Below, piece by piece: positions 47,346 through 56,764 of a stretch of DNA of 64,000 bases. The position numbers and the translations under genes are program-made. This DNA comes from Mariniblastus sp. GTDB taxonomy: Bacteria; Planctomycetota; Planctomycetia; Pirellulales; Pirellulaceae. The stretch's first letter is position 1; every line of letters starts with the position of its first letter. The DNA lies in contig JAKVBF010000009.1 of the NCBI GenBank assembly GCA_022447555.1, positions 115,748 through 179,747 on the forward strand, given 5' to 3'. The notes under the pieces are model-generated. The model was given only the letters and a program-made list of their open reading frames with translations. It searched no databases and had not been told where the DNA came from.

Positions 47346-48325
47346 TAGGTGGTTCCCGGTGATTCACCAAACGATCGGTCGAGGATGTCGGGCCTCAATT
47401 GGCCAGTCACTTTTCTCTTTCCGTCATGCAAGCTGTAGCAGCAGACTTCTGCCGGGCTGAAAAGAAGGCGGTCAATTTGATAGAAATCGCGATTATATTT
47501 CTCGAAAATATCCGCAAAGGGCTGGCCGAAGTCAGCTGAAGACGCGCTAGTGAGTTGGTCAAGTATGGAGGTGAGTTGGTCTTGGGTGGTATCGAACCAA
47601 AGATCGACTCGACCACCATATAAAATGGCGTCGTTTGTCCAACCGAGCGATTGAAAGCTGGTCTCTCCGATGGGTGGTATGGGAGCAATGCCGGTGGCTC
47701 GTCGGACTTTACTTAGCTCGAATCCAAGCTCAAATAATTTGTGCATCGCCGTTTCGACCGATCTTGCGACAACCTGAAGCGTTCCGGGAAGGCTGTTGGT
47801 GCTTGCGATGCACAAATAGATCCTACGCGTGTTCCCAAATTCTTTTGTCAGTTGCTCGAACTCATGGGGTCCGGGGATTTCGTCGGATTCCAACACGAGA
47901 ACAATGGAATCAGGATCTGCTGTTAATTGATACCGTTCAAGGATTTCTTCTTTACCACGCGCCAGTCGTCCTGGCCCCGATGCCATGGCGTAATACTGGT
48001 CGTGGGCAAATGGCCAGCCAGCGTATTGAGAGGCAATGCAAGCCTCAAGAGGCCAGTCAGTCACGATTTGTAATTGAGGCAGCGAATGGCTTTGTGGACT
48101 GGCGGCTGTGATGGAAACACCTGCTAGATCGGCAAGGCAGATTCGGGACAAGAGTAGCCCCCCCTCAAATGTTCCCAGACGGTTCACGCCAAAATCAATC
48201 AGGGTGATGTTGCCATGATGGGAAACGCCCACATCCAGTGGGACGGCTTGTTTAATGACCTTGTCACAAAGTTGTCGCGCCCGTTCGTTTAGGGTTGCAA
48301 GCAGTTGTGTTGGTGTCGATGTCAT
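47345..48325 (-). CDS. mch: Methenyl-tetrahydromethanopterin cyclohydrolase
   Basis: Protein of 326 residues from the ATG at 48325 (an in-frame TTG at 48334 is less likely). Mch interconverts methenyl- and formyl-H4MPT in the C1 oxidation pathway. Characteristic segments are DVGVSHHGNITLIDFGVN, FEGGLLLSRICLADLAGV, YYAMASGPGRLARGKEE, IAPIPPIGE, AILYGGRVDLWF and LFSPAEVCCYSL near the C-terminus, all consistent with the Mch family. It sits in a three-gene minus-strand run: dusB, mch and the ATP-grasp gene. Planctomycetes are among the few bacterial groups known to have H4MPT C1 genes. Confidence 0.95.
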   Translation of the reverse strand: MTSTPTQLLATLNERARQLCDKVIKQAVPLDVGVSHHGNITLIDFGVNRLGTFEGGLLLSRICLADLAGVSITAASPQSHSLPQLQIVTDWPLEACIASQYAGWPFAHDQYYAMASGPGRLARGKEEILERYQLTADPDSIVLVLESDEIPGPHEFEQLTKEFGNTRRIYLCIASTNSLPGTLQVVARSVETAMHKLFELGFELSKVRRATGIAPIPPIGETSFQSLGWTNDAILYGGRVDLWFDTTQDQLTSILDQLTSASSADFGQPFADIFEKYNRDFYQIDRLLFSPAEVCCYSLHDGKRKVTGQLRPDILDRSFGESPGTT

Positions 48326-48375
48326 TTTTTTCAATTCAGATGAATTTAAGCGTGTGGTTTTTCGGGCTTTTCAAA

Positions 48376-49434
48376 TTATGACATCTTGGGATCTGCGGGA
48401 AAGTACTCTTCGACCACTTCAAAAAACTGGTTTGCTGATTCGACCTTGGCAATATGGGTTCTGAAATGCCTTGCTCCATGTCGACCTTGCGCATAACAGC
48501 AGGCGTACTTTCTCATTAACTGGGTACCCTTGGACTCGCCAAATCGAGCAACCACCAATTTGTAATGACGGATCATGCACTCTTTTTGTTCCGCCAGGCT
48601 GGGGTCGGGCGGTACTGGTTGACCCCGAAGTGCCGCGGTGGCTTGGGCAAACAGCCAGGGTCGCCCAAGGCAAGCTCTTGCAATCATCACTCCATCGACG
48701 TCAAAGTTTTTAAATACCTGTACGACTTTTTCAGCGGAATCGAGGTCACCATTGCCAATGAGTGGGATTTTTTTCAGATGCGGTTTGATTGCCGAGATCC
48801 GTTCCCAATCGGCCTCACCTCGAAACATATCCTGAGCCGTTCGTCCGTGAACCGTCAATGCGGCCGCGCCAGCGGCCTCGACGACTTGCGCAACATCGAT
48901 GGCGTTAATGTTATCCCGCGTACAACCCAATCGAATTTTCGCGGTGACCGGTGTTGGCGCACAGGCGGCGACCACTCTTTCAATGATTTGCCCCATCTGT
49001 TCGGGATGTTTCAGAAGGTAGCTGCCGCTTTTAGCTTTTTCCGTTACTTGTTTTACGGGGCAACCAAAATTAATATCCACGACACTGACTCCATATTCAT
49101 GAGCCAGCCGATTTCCGACCTTGGCCATTGTTTCCGGTTGATTGTCCCAGATTTGAACGGCTAGTGGGCGGTCTTCCTCTCGAACACCCCATAGTCTGTC
49201 CGGATGTTCCGCCTGATTTTCGTCCATCCAAACGAAACCGCGAGCATTGATCATCTCGGTTGCTTGTAGCCCGGTACCGCCGTATTCCCTTACAATTTGG
49301 CGAAATGCATAGTTGGTGAATCCAGCCATTGGCGCTTGCAAAATGGGCGGATCCACAACCAGATCTCCAATCTTGATAGACTGAACGTTGGGCAGAATAT
49401 ATTTCGATGATGAGATTGACGTCTTGGTCATCAC
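48376..49434 (-). CDS. dusB: tRNA-dihydrouridine synthase DusB
   Basis: FMN-dependent Dus of 352 residues; the start may also be the next codon (two consecutive ATGs). Key motifs: ILQAPMAGFTNYAFRQIV, VDINFGCPVKQV with catalytic Cys125, ARIRLGCTRDN-type loop (actual KIRLGCTRDN), LTVHGRTAQDMFRG and MIARACLGRPWLFAQ (phosphate site). The KAKSGSYLL segment after the cysteine resembles DusB better than the other paralogue. It precedes mch by 50 bases and is probably the first gene of the operon; the functional tie to mch is unclear. Confidence 0.93.
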   Translation of the reverse strand: MMTKTSISSSKYILPNVQSIKIGDLVVDPPILQAPMAGFTNYAFRQIVREYGGTGLQATEMINARGFVWMDENQAEHPDRLWGVREEDRPLAVQIWDNQPETMAKVGNRLAHEYGVSVVDINFGCPVKQVTEKAKSGSYLLKHPEQMGQIIERVVAACAPTPVTAKIRLGCTRDNINAIDVAQVVEAAGAAALTVHGRTAQDMFRGEADWERISAIKPHLKKIPLIGNGDLDSAEKVVQVFKNFDVDGVMIARACLGRPWLFAQATAALRGQPVPPDPSLAEQKECMIRHYKLVVARFGESKGTQLMRKYACCYAQGRHGARHFRTHIAKVESANQFFEVVEEYFPADPKMS

Positions 49435-49594
49435 TGAAGCAGTTCATCTCTGGTTCAAGGGAGTGTGGCACTTTTTGCCAACGGATATAAAGAGTCCTTC
49501 AGACATATCGGAAACAGATCTCTGGAAGCAGGTCCTCCGTTGCTACATAACCACTCATTGCTACATATCATTATCGCTGGATCCTGAATCTACA

Positions 49595-49993
49595 ATGTCT
49601 GAATTTGTAATCCTCTTTCACAAGATGCCCGAAAAAGCCAGCCGAGCCGATCATTGGGACCTGATGCTCGAATGGGAGGGCAGTTTGGTAGTTTGGGCGC
49701 TAGAATCGCTGCCTACAAATGGCGAAACGATCAGGGGAACCCGGCTACCAGATCACCGGCGAGATTATTTAGAGATTCAAGGTCCCCTGTCAGGCGGGCG
49801 GGGCACCGTCGCCCAATGGGCCAAGGGAAGATGTCAATGGTTAGAAAGAAGCGCTCACCGGCAGGTGGTTCACTTGGTAGCCCCTCGTTTTTCATGGCTT
49901 GTGACCATTATCGAGTCGGAGGATCGATTGGCTACGGTCAAAATTGAATCTTATTCGGACGGAGATTCAGGGTCCGACAGCGATGGGTACTGA
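49595..49993 (+). CDS. LigD 3'-phosphoesterase-like domain protein
   Basis: Protein of 132 residues from the ATG at 49595 (the frame is open further upstream but unsupported and overlaps dusB). The sequence EFVILFHKMPEKASRADHWD and LMLEWEGSLVVWALESLP matches the phosphoesterase (PE) domain of DNA ligase D, including His and Asp/Glu around HWDLML, the positions that help bind manganese. In LigD this domain trims 3' ends; here it is alone, with no ligase or polymerase partner nearby. The acidic tail (SYSDGDSGSDSDGY) overlaps the convergent gene by 43 bases. Function as a stand-alone nuclease is inferred. Confidence 0.7.
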   Translation: MSEFVILFHKMPEKASRADHWDLMLEWEGSLVVWALESLPTNGETIRGTRLPDHRRDYLEIQGPLSGGRGTVAQWAKGRCQWLERSAHRQVVHLVAPRFSWLVTIIESEDRLATVKIESYSDGDSGSDSDGY

Positions 49994-50769
49994 GTGGTTG
50001 AGCCCGCAATCAAGATGCTGCCGGATTTGATTTTAATGGCTTGAATGATCACCATCTGCGTGTCTCCAAAACGAACCAAATCGTCGGGAAGTGTGAACAA
50101 AGCGACCGGGTCACCGTCTCGATTAGCCCATAAGATTGGAATCCCGGCTCGCTCCGCGCTTTGGGTTAATCGATCGATCCAAGGGCCAATGGGAAGTGGG
50201 ATGAAGCCCGATTTAACAGAAACGATTTGCAACGCCATTTGATTGGGAACATCCGTGCAAAAAAAATCGCATTCCGCGATCACGACCCCTTCAATACCGC
50301 CTGATTGAAATTGAAAGGCCAATTGAGCCCTGTGGGGCTGGAAATGGATGCGCGGATTTTTCATTTTCTTTGGCAAGACCGTTGGGAATTTATTGGGCAG
50401 ATCGGCCACCACCCAGCCGTTGATTTGGGCTTCTGTAAATTCAACTTTCCAGGGGACTCCTCTTCTTGCCGCTCGCTGCACGCTCGCGAGTTGCATTTCA
50501 AGTTGGTCGCCGTCACGCGCTGCCGATTCGAGGGGTATTGCGAGAGCCTTAGCATAAAATTCTGGAACCTTTTGGGCCGCTTCCAAAGCCAGCCAAACCA
50601 GACCGGCGGCCATCAGAGCGAGGCCGACAAAGGTTAGAAGACAACCTTTGCTGCGGCTACGAGACTTGGTGGTTGTGGATGGATTGGCATTGCGATCCTG
50701 AGTGTCTTCCGGTGGTGAGGGCGCGCGATCCCAATTGAAGGAGCTAAAATTAGGCTCAGGATTATTCAC
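49951..50769 (-). CDS. Bitopic membrane protein of unknown function
   Basis: Protein of 272 residues. A proline/asparagine-rich N-terminus and a basic cluster precede one transmembrane helix (about 45-65, LLTFVGLALMAAGLVWLAL). The C-terminal part is beta-rich with VKSGFIPLPIGPWIDRL and RFGDTQMVIIQAIKIKSGSI, resembling a beta-sandwich extracellular domain. No family recognised. Convergent with the LigD-like gene, overlapping its end by 43 bases. Confidence 0.7.
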   Translation of the reverse strand: MNNPEPNFSSFNWDRAPSPPEDTQDRNANPSTTTKSRSRSKGCLLTFVGLALMAAGLVWLALEAAQKVPEFYAKALAIPLESAARDGDQLEMQLASVQRAARRGVPWKVEFTEAQINGWVVADLPNKFPTVLPKKMKNPRIHFQPHRAQLAFQFQSGGIEGVVIAECDFFCTDVPNQMALQIVSVKSGFIPLPIGPWIDRLTQSAERAGIPILWANRDGDPVALFTLPDDLVRFGDTQMVIIQAIKIKSGSILIAGSTTQYPSLSDPESPSE

Positions 50770-50988
50770 AAACGTCTCTCAGTTCATTCCGTTTCGATTG
50801 AATAAGTATCGTATTGGGGCTTATCGTGGACTGGAAGTAAGACCGGTCTAGGTAAGTGCGGATTTCATTGCAGCCACGGTTTCATAAATATTTGTCAGCC
50901 CTTATTATTTATTTCAAATCTGTTTGTACTCATAGAGATGATTGCTATCTATGATAAGGGGAATCTTCTATTTCGTGAAAAAGTGGCC

Positions 50989-51156
50989 ATGAAAAATACA
51001 TTGATACGTAAGACGCTGCTCTGTCTTGTTGGAGCTGCAATATTTACCTGGACTCTCGGGTGTGATCTCGGTACTTACGGCCGACGATTTGAAGAAAACA
51101 AAGGAAAATATAATCAGCGGCAAGCTGCTGACAGTGCTGCTTCGATGAATCAGTAG
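50989..51156 (+). CDS. Small lipoprotein
   Basis: Protein of 55 residues from the ATG at 50989 (the longer frame from 50938 lacks a signal sequence). A basic N-terminus and a hydrophobic segment LLCLVGAAIFTWTLGC end in a lipidation cysteine at 25; the remaining 30 residues are polar (YGRRFEENKGKYNQRQAADS). Small polar lipoproteins of this kind are common in planctomycetes. Function unknown. Confidence 0.6.
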   Translation: MKNTLIRKTLLCLVGAAIFTWTLGCDLGTYGRRFEENKGKYNQRQAADSAASMNQ

Positions 51157-51452
51157 TTTTCCCTCGCTTCAGACCCAATTTTGCTGACCCGCGGAAGAGC
51201 AATTCAGCGAGCTATCAGCATGCCACCAAAGTCCGGATAGGTCTTAACAGGTGGCCCAAGAGCCATAATGGCTGTACCACGGCCGGAATATTGGCGATTA
51301 TTGCCAAATGGGTTATGTTGGTCATGGCAACGCCTAAGTCTTCTTGGTTGAATTGAAGGATTGTTGAAACTTTTAATGGTTGGCATGTGTCCTAAACCGT
51401 GACGGACGCGATGCTTCGCGACTCATGCTCTTTTTTCCTTTCGGGGTGTCCG

Positions 51453-53435
51453 ATGCGCACTTGGTTGAGATTGTTCTTCGTTTGTTTGGCTTGTTCTGTA
51501 TGGGTTGGTTGTGGAGGCGGTCCAAGTGAAGTTGCCGTGCCCACAAATAACAATGGAGATCGCCCCAGTTTTCCAACCGGTCAGGGGCAAGCCCAATCAG
51601 AACCCGGAGGTGAGGGGGCAGCGACTCCGAGCCGAGGCAACACTGTTGCCAGTAGAAACTCGCGAAGAAATCTACCTGCCGCCGCCGTTGGTGGTGGTGG
51701 AGGCGGCGCGAGTCAAAGTGTGACACCACCGGGTCGAGGGGGCGCGACGCCACCGCCATCTAACAACATGGCTTCGACGGGGCCTTTCACGGCAGAAACG
51801 AAGGCGAATGGACTGTTTCCTCAAATGCCAGGATCCGGGAATGCAACCGCGGGTTTTGGTGGGGCTTTGTTTCCTGTGGCCAGCGGCGGCAGTTCAGCAG
51901 CCGGCAATGAGCGGGCTAGTTCCGGAGGGGGATCACTGTGGAGCCGAATCACAGGCTTTGGCAGTGGTGGCAGTCGTGAATCGAAACCTCCTGCCAATGC
52001 CAAGTCGTCGGTAATGCCCGAAGGCGGAGGGCCTCAGGGACTGATGGGGCAGGCCGTCGAGGCTTTTACCGATCTAGGAAAAGAAAAAACAGCCGTGCAG
52101 ATGCTGTACGGGCACCTATTGTCGGATCCTCGCGCCATGCGGCAATATCCAATCAAATGGTATCCAGGACTGAATCAACCAAGAGTTTTGTTTCGCTGGG
52201 GCATAGGAATTATTTACATGGAGCCGAGTAGTGGTCTGGAAGATCGACTTCCCGTGCTAGGTGACACCGGTGGTGGCAGTGGCGCTGGACGCGGAGGTTC
52301 GTTCGACGGCGGAAGCGCTGGATTGGAAGGTGGTGAAGCGCCGCCTGCCGGCGCCAATCAAGGTTCGTCAGAACGAAAGTATAAAAATGTTGACACGTCG
52401 CGTCCCGACGGAGTGGTGCTCTATTACACTGGCGAAATGGGCGAAATGGTGATTGATTCACTTGATAAACGGCGTCGACACGGGGATGCCTTTTATGGCG
52501 AACTTTTAAAGGCCATTCCAATGCAGCAACCCGCTTCTACGGCGAGAACGAATCGTCCCAACGGTGGAGGCGGAGCGGGCGCAGGCCGTGGTGGTGGCGG
52601 GAATACGATGGCTAGGCGAAATCAAAACAGAAATCTGCCAGGAGCAGCGGTAGGTGGTGGAGGTGGTGCAGGAAGCACGCCCGCTCAGCCTCCCCCTGCA
52701 GCCGATCGACGCTCTCCGCAGAGCCCATCCGGTAGAGGGGGGGATACTCCCAGTGAAACGGCCATGGCCGCTCCAGCCCGCGTGCTAGATCGAGCGATGG
52801 GTTCCAGCGAATCACAGCCGCCGAAACGAGACACTCAAGGAACGATTATCCCGGGAGTGATGCTGCTAGGGGTGGGTAAAAAAGCGGCATTGCTGGAAGA
52901 GGCAAAGAACCTCGGGTTGGATGCGATGATCGTGTTTAACGTCAAAGTTAGTAAGACTCGTTCCAGCGGTAAAACCTCCAGTATGACCAGCATGAAGATC
53001 ATTAACCTGCAGAATGCCGACGAGGAATTGGTTTACAGCAGTAAAGCTCTGAAAGACACAATTGTCGACGAACTTCAGGAAAAAGGACGGACCCCCGTCA
53101 AAGATGTTGTCGACGCAGCTTTTAAAAAGAATGCGGATTCGAAATTTAAATCGACGGAACTCCCTGATGCCTTGAATTCGGAAAACGTTGAAAATCGAAT
53201 CAACCTATTGAAAGTGAAGTATCAAAACCACCCACTCCCTGCTGCCATTGAAATTCTAAATTATCATCAGCAAAGACTAGCCGAAGATCAGGTAGCGATT
53301 GCAGCGTTGAACGAATTGTTTGGTGACGATAGCATCGGAGACACGCTGGTTTTGGGAGATCAGCGGGCAAGAGAAAAGGCGATTGGCTCTTGGATGCTGA
53401 AGAACGGCAGTAGCGATGAGGATGACGACCTGTAG
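51453..53435 (+). CDS. Large glycine-rich lipoprotein, unknown
   Basis: Protein of 660 residues from the ATG at 51453, preceded by GGGGTG; a GTG at 51399 adds 18 residues. The signal segment ends in WVGC with Cys20 as lipidation site. Low-complexity glycine-, proline- and serine-rich blocks (about 20-125, 145-195, 280-310, 365-455) separate ordered parts: LGKEKTAVQMLYGHLLSDPR, MRQYPIKWYPGLNQPRVLFR, SRPDGVVLYYTGEMGEMVID and, near the end, LLEEAKNLGLDAMIVFNVKV. The ordered parts repeat the architecture of an exported beta/alpha domain, unrecognised. Followed by a terminator. Likely planctomycete-specific envelope protein. Confidence 0.75.
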   Translation: MRTWLRLFFVCLACSVWVGCGGGPSEVAVPTNNNGDRPSFPTGQGQAQSEPGGEGAATPSRGNTVASRNSRRNLPAAAVGGGGGGASQSVTPPGRGGATPPPSNNMASTGPFTAETKANGLFPQMPGSGNATAGFGGALFPVASGGSSAAGNERASSGGGSLWSRITGFGSGGSRESKPPANAKSSVMPEGGGPQGLMGQAVEAFTDLGKEKTAVQMLYGHLLSDPRAMRQYPIKWYPGLNQPRVLFRWGIGIIYMEPSSGLEDRLPVLGDTGGGSGAGRGGSFDGGSAGLEGGEAPPAGANQGSSERKYKNVDTSRPDGVVLYYTGEMGEMVIDSLDKRRRHGDAFYGELLKAIPMQQPASTARTNRPNGGGGAGAGRGGGGNTMARRNQNRNLPGAAVGGGGGAGSTPAQPPPAADRRSPQSPSGRGGDTPSETAMAAPARVLDRAMGSSESQPPKRDTQGTIIPGVMLLGVGKKAALLEEAKNLGLDAMIVFNVKVSKTRSSGKTSSMTSMKIINLQNADEELVYSSKALKDTIVDELQEKGRTPVKDVVDAAFKKNADSKFKSTELPDALNSENVENRINLLKVKYQNHPLPAAIEILNYHQQRLAEDQVAIAALNELFGDDSIGDTLVLGDQRAREKAIGSWMLKNGSSDEDDDL

Positions 53436-53454
53436 TTCAAGTTACGAAGGATCC

Positions 53455-53490
53455 AAAAAGCCCGATCGGACCAAGATTGGGCTTTTTTTA
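53455..53490 (+). terminator. Terminator of the glycine-rich lipoprotein gene
   Basis: AAAAAGCCCGAT pairs imperfectly with ATTGGGCTTTTT (arms around 53455-53467 and 53475-53488), followed by T residues on the plus strand; the A-run on the other side means it could work in both directions. It starts 19 bases after the stop codon. Confidence 0.8.
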
Positions 53491-53733
53491 TCGCTTTACA
53501 CAAAACATAGCCGACTTTAAATGGCGTATTCAAGTGTTAGAGATTCCAGATAGGCATTTGAGGACGACCGCTTGAGATGAAAGTTGTTTTTAGGGTGCCG
53601 AAATGAAGGGGCCACAGGAGGGCTTGGACTTATTTGACTACTTTAATTTGGCAATTTTATTTGGAGTGGGGGAACTTTTACCGAAATGCTGGGTCCAAAG
53701 ATTAGTTCTTGGTAATTCGTATCGGAGTCAACT

Positions 53734-55989
53734 ATGTCGTTTCCAAGTCGTTCGGTTGTTTTTACTTTTCTGTTTTCTCTGGTTTATGGATCTGTTTCGG
53801 CGCAGGGTATTTTGTTGCCGGAGGGTAAGTCGGAAGACTTCTCTATGCCTCATATCGGCCGACCGCTTCTGCCCAATCGAACCTCTTACTGCATTGAAAA
53901 AATCAGCGTCGATGCAACGGTCAGGGGTCAGTTTGCTAAAACCTCGGTTTCCCAAACGTTTCGAAATACAGGCTCGCGTCAGTTGGAAGTTAGCTTTGTT
54001 TTCCCCTTGCCCTACGAGGGCGCTGTCGATCGATTAACGTTTCTGGTGAATGGTCGGGAAATAGAAGCAAAATTGTTGGATGCAAATCAGGCTCGCGAGA
54101 TCTATCAGGGGTATGTGCGTCGCAATCAAGATCCAGCGTTGCTCGAATGGGTGGGGACGGGCATGTTCAAAACGAGCGTGTTCCCAATTCCGGCCGGAGA
54201 GAAACGGACGGTAACCTTGGAATACAGTCAATTGTTGCGCAAACAGGGTGACATGATAGATTATTTGTTCCCGTTGGTAACGGCCAAGTATACCGCGGAA
54301 CCCGTGGAATCGTTGGAGATGCGTGTCGCCATTACCGCTGATGCCGACCTGAAAAATATTTATAGTCCTTCCCACGATGTCGAAATCAAACGGGATGGTA
54401 ATCGAACCGCGGTAGTGAAATATTCCCGGACCAACGTTTTGCCGCAATCAGATTTTCGATTAGTGGCCGGAACGGATAATCAAGAGGTCGGTGCAAATCT
54501 TATAAGCTATTGGCCCCAGGATTCCGAGGAAGGTTTTTTTATGCTGCTCGCCAGCCCGAAAATCCAATCGCCTGATGCAAAACAGCAGTCGAAAAATATC
54601 GTCTTCGTAGTTGATCGAAGTGGCAGCATGAATGGTAAAAAGATTGAGCAAGCTCGTAAAGCGGCCAAGTACGTCCTGAATAACTTGAAAGAAAACGATC
54701 GATTCAATGTGATTGCCTACGACACAGATGTCGAATCCTTCTCGCCGAAATTAGAACCGTACCTTGCCGAAACAAGAAGCCAAGGCGTTGGGTTTGTTAA
54801 TGGAATTCACTCGGGTGGCAGTACGAATATTGATAGTGCGTTGGCGATGGCGTTTGACAATATGTCAAACCCGTCCATTCCCAGTTACGTCGTCTTCTTG
54901 ACGGATGGATTGCCCACGGCGGGTGAGACTAATGAAATGCGTATTGTAAAAAATGCCGTGAAGAGGAATGCTCACCGCTCGCGCCTGATTAGCTTTGGTG
55001 TGGGCTACGATGTCAATAGTCGGTTGATTGATCGTTTGACAAGAGAGAACTATGGGCAAAGCGAATACGTTCGTCCGGATGAGGATATTGAAGCTGCTGT
55101 AAGTCGTTTGTTCGATAAAATATCCTCGCCCATTTTGACAGATGTGAAAGTTCAATTTGACCTGGTTGATGAAACAAAAGATGGAGGAATGTCGATCAAC
55201 CGGGTCTATCCTTCAGGTGCATTTGACCTATTTGCAAACCAGCAAATGGTGATCGTTGGACGCTATAAAGAGTCCGGCGCAGCCACCGTAAGGGTGCAGG
55301 GCGAGGTCGATGGATTGCCCGAGTCTTTCGAGTTTGATGTCCATTTTGCTGATCGGGGCAAGGGTCCCTCGAATGGTTACATTGAATCATTATGGGCGAA
55401 TCGCCGAATCGGAGAAATCATCGACCAGATCGATTTGAACGGCAGGAACCAAGAGTTGATGGATGAATTGCTGCGGCTGGCCAAGCGATATGGGATTGTC
55501 ACGCCTTACACATCCTTCCTAGCCGATGAAAATCAGGATGCCCGCAATTTTGCCAATCTGAATGCGAATCGGGTGTTGGCAAAGAAGGGCTTAGAGGACC
55601 TTGAAAATTCCACCGGTGAAGACGCATTCAATCAGCGGTATAGTAAACAAATGTTGAAATCCGCTGAGAGAGCGTTGCCACCCGGAATAGGAATGGGATC
55701 AGAAGGGCAGGGGAACCGCCCAGGGATGGGGGACAAAACAGGGAAAGGACTACGGCAAAATCAAGGAAACACGCTCTACCAAAAAGGGAAGCTTTTGTTT
55801 GCAGATAATGCGGCCGATGTTGATTTAAAGAAAGAGGCGGAGAATCTTGTTGACGTCGTTTTGTTTAGTGATGATTACTTTAAGCTTTTGAGCGAGAATT
55901 CAAAGGAAGAAAACCGACTGATGTCCAGTCAGCGTCTTGGTGAATCGCTGATCATTCGGTTGCGTGGTAAGATCCATCGGATCAAGTAA
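53734..55989 (+). CDS. Exported VIT and vWA domain protein
   Basis: Protein of 751 residues with a signal peptide (VVFTFLFSLVYGSVSA then Q). The VIT domain (about 45-190) has FRNTGSRQLEVSFVFPLPY, GYVRRNQDPALLEWVG and FPIPAGEKRTV. It is followed by a von Willebrand A domain with an intact metal site: Asp294-Arg-Ser-Gly-Ser-Met, GGSTNIDSALAMAF and FLTDGLPTAGE. A C-terminal beta domain and a helical region with IIDQIDLNGRNQELMDEL complete it. Such inter-alpha-trypsin-inhibitor-like proteins are common in planctomycetes and are thought to bind matrix or other proteins. Partner unknown. Confidence 0.9.
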   Translation: MSFPSRSVVFTFLFSLVYGSVSAQGILLPEGKSEDFSMPHIGRPLLPNRTSYCIEKISVDATVRGQFAKTSVSQTFRNTGSRQLEVSFVFPLPYEGAVDRLTFLVNGREIEAKLLDANQAREIYQGYVRRNQDPALLEWVGTGMFKTSVFPIPAGEKRTVTLEYSQLLRKQGDMIDYLFPLVTAKYTAEPVESLEMRVAITADADLKNIYSPSHDVEIKRDGNRTAVVKYSRTNVLPQSDFRLVAGTDNQEVGANLISYWPQDSEEGFFMLLASPKIQSPDAKQQSKNIVFVVDRSGSMNGKKIEQARKAAKYVLNNLKENDRFNVIAYDTDVESFSPKLEPYLAETRSQGVGFVNGIHSGGSTNIDSALAMAFDNMSNPSIPSYVVFLTDGLPTAGETNEMRIVKNAVKRNAHRSRLISFGVGYDVNSRLIDRLTRENYGQSEYVRPDEDIEAAVSRLFDKISSPILTDVKVQFDLVDETKDGGMSINRVYPSGAFDLFANQQMVIVGRYKESGAATVRVQGEVDGLPESFEFDVHFADRGKGPSNGYIESLWANRRIGEIIDQIDLNGRNQELMDELLRLAKRYGIVTPYTSFLADENQDARNFANLNANRVLAKKGLEDLENSTGEDAFNQRYSKQMLKSAERALPPGIGMGSEGQGNRPGMGDKTGKGLRQNQGNTLYQKGKLLFADNAADVDLKKEAENLVDVVLFSDDYFKLLSENSKEENRLMSSQRLGESLIIRLRGKIHRIK

Positions 55990-56019
55990 GCTTGTTGATG
56001 CGGTTTTAAATGTAGTTGT

Positions 56020-56718
56020 TCAATCGGGTTTCGTCACGTTAGTGATGGTCAGATCTCGCATGAATTGCATCTCAGCTGTTGCGGCAAAGAAAACAAAGCT
56101 ACCTATCAAGACGAAAGGAAATTCCCTAACGTAGATCCCAAATGCGACGAACAGGATGGCAAAGATTCGCCCCAGATTGGCTGCAAAGCTTGTGGCCGCC
56201 GTGTAGGGTAAAAATAGGGCAAGCAAAGAACGAAGGATTCTACCTCCGTCCATCGGGAATGCTGGCACCAAGTTGAAAACACACAATGCCATATTAGCCC
56301 ACAACAGGATTTGCGGGAACGCATCGATCTGATCTGGAACAAAATCTCGTGAAGTGAGCAGGAGGTAAGCCACGAATGCAAAGGCTAGTAATAGGTTGAC
56401 CGCAGGGCCAGCAAGGCTAATAACGAGTTCTTGCAGAGGGTGTTGTTGAGATATTCCCTGAAGTCTCGCCAAACCACCAATCGGGGTGATGATGATGTCT
56501 CGGGTTTGAATCCCAAAAAACTTTGCGGCCAAGGCGTGCCCGAATTCATGAAGAAGTACGCATGCGAAAAAACAGACAAGCAGAACCATCATGATGCCCA
56601 TGACGGCCCAACTGCCTTGCCAAGATTTGTAGATGACATAGAGAGGGGCAAATAAGAACGTCCAATGCACAAACACGTCAATGCCTGCTGCTTGTCCAAT
56701 TTTTAATCGCCAGCCCAT
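56020..56718 (-). CDS. Site-2 protease family membrane metalloprotease (M50)
   Basis: Protein of 232 residues from the ATG at 56718 (MGWRLKIGQAAGIDVFVHWT, a typical beginning); the longer frame would overlap selB. Zinc-site motif HEFGH at residues 57-61 and NLVPAFPMDGGRILR with the second-ligand Asp match the small M50 proteases, which cleave membrane-embedded substrates in signalling. About five hydrophobic segments are seen. It lies 46 bases after the selB stop and may be cotranscribed with it; substrate unknown. Confidence 0.9.
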   Translation of the reverse strand: MGWRLKIGQAAGIDVFVHWTFLFAPLYVIYKSWQGSWAVMGIMMVLLVCFFACVLLHEFGHALAAKFFGIQTRDIIITPIGGLARLQGISQQHPLQELVISLAGPAVNLLLAFAFVAYLLLTSRDFVPDQIDAFPQILLWANMALCVFNLVPAFPMDGGRILRSLLALFLPYTAATSFAANLGRIFAILFVAFGIYVREFPFVLIGSFVFFAATAEMQFMRDLTITNVTKPD

Positions 56719-56764
56719 GGGTAACTTTCGGTGGGGGAAGACGGAAGTGGGACGGGGGATGGTT

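Noticed and set aside
53603..54037. 144-codon frame upstream of and overlapping the VIT/vWA gene
   Set aside because: Overlaps the well-supported signal-peptide region of the VIT/vWA protein in another frame.
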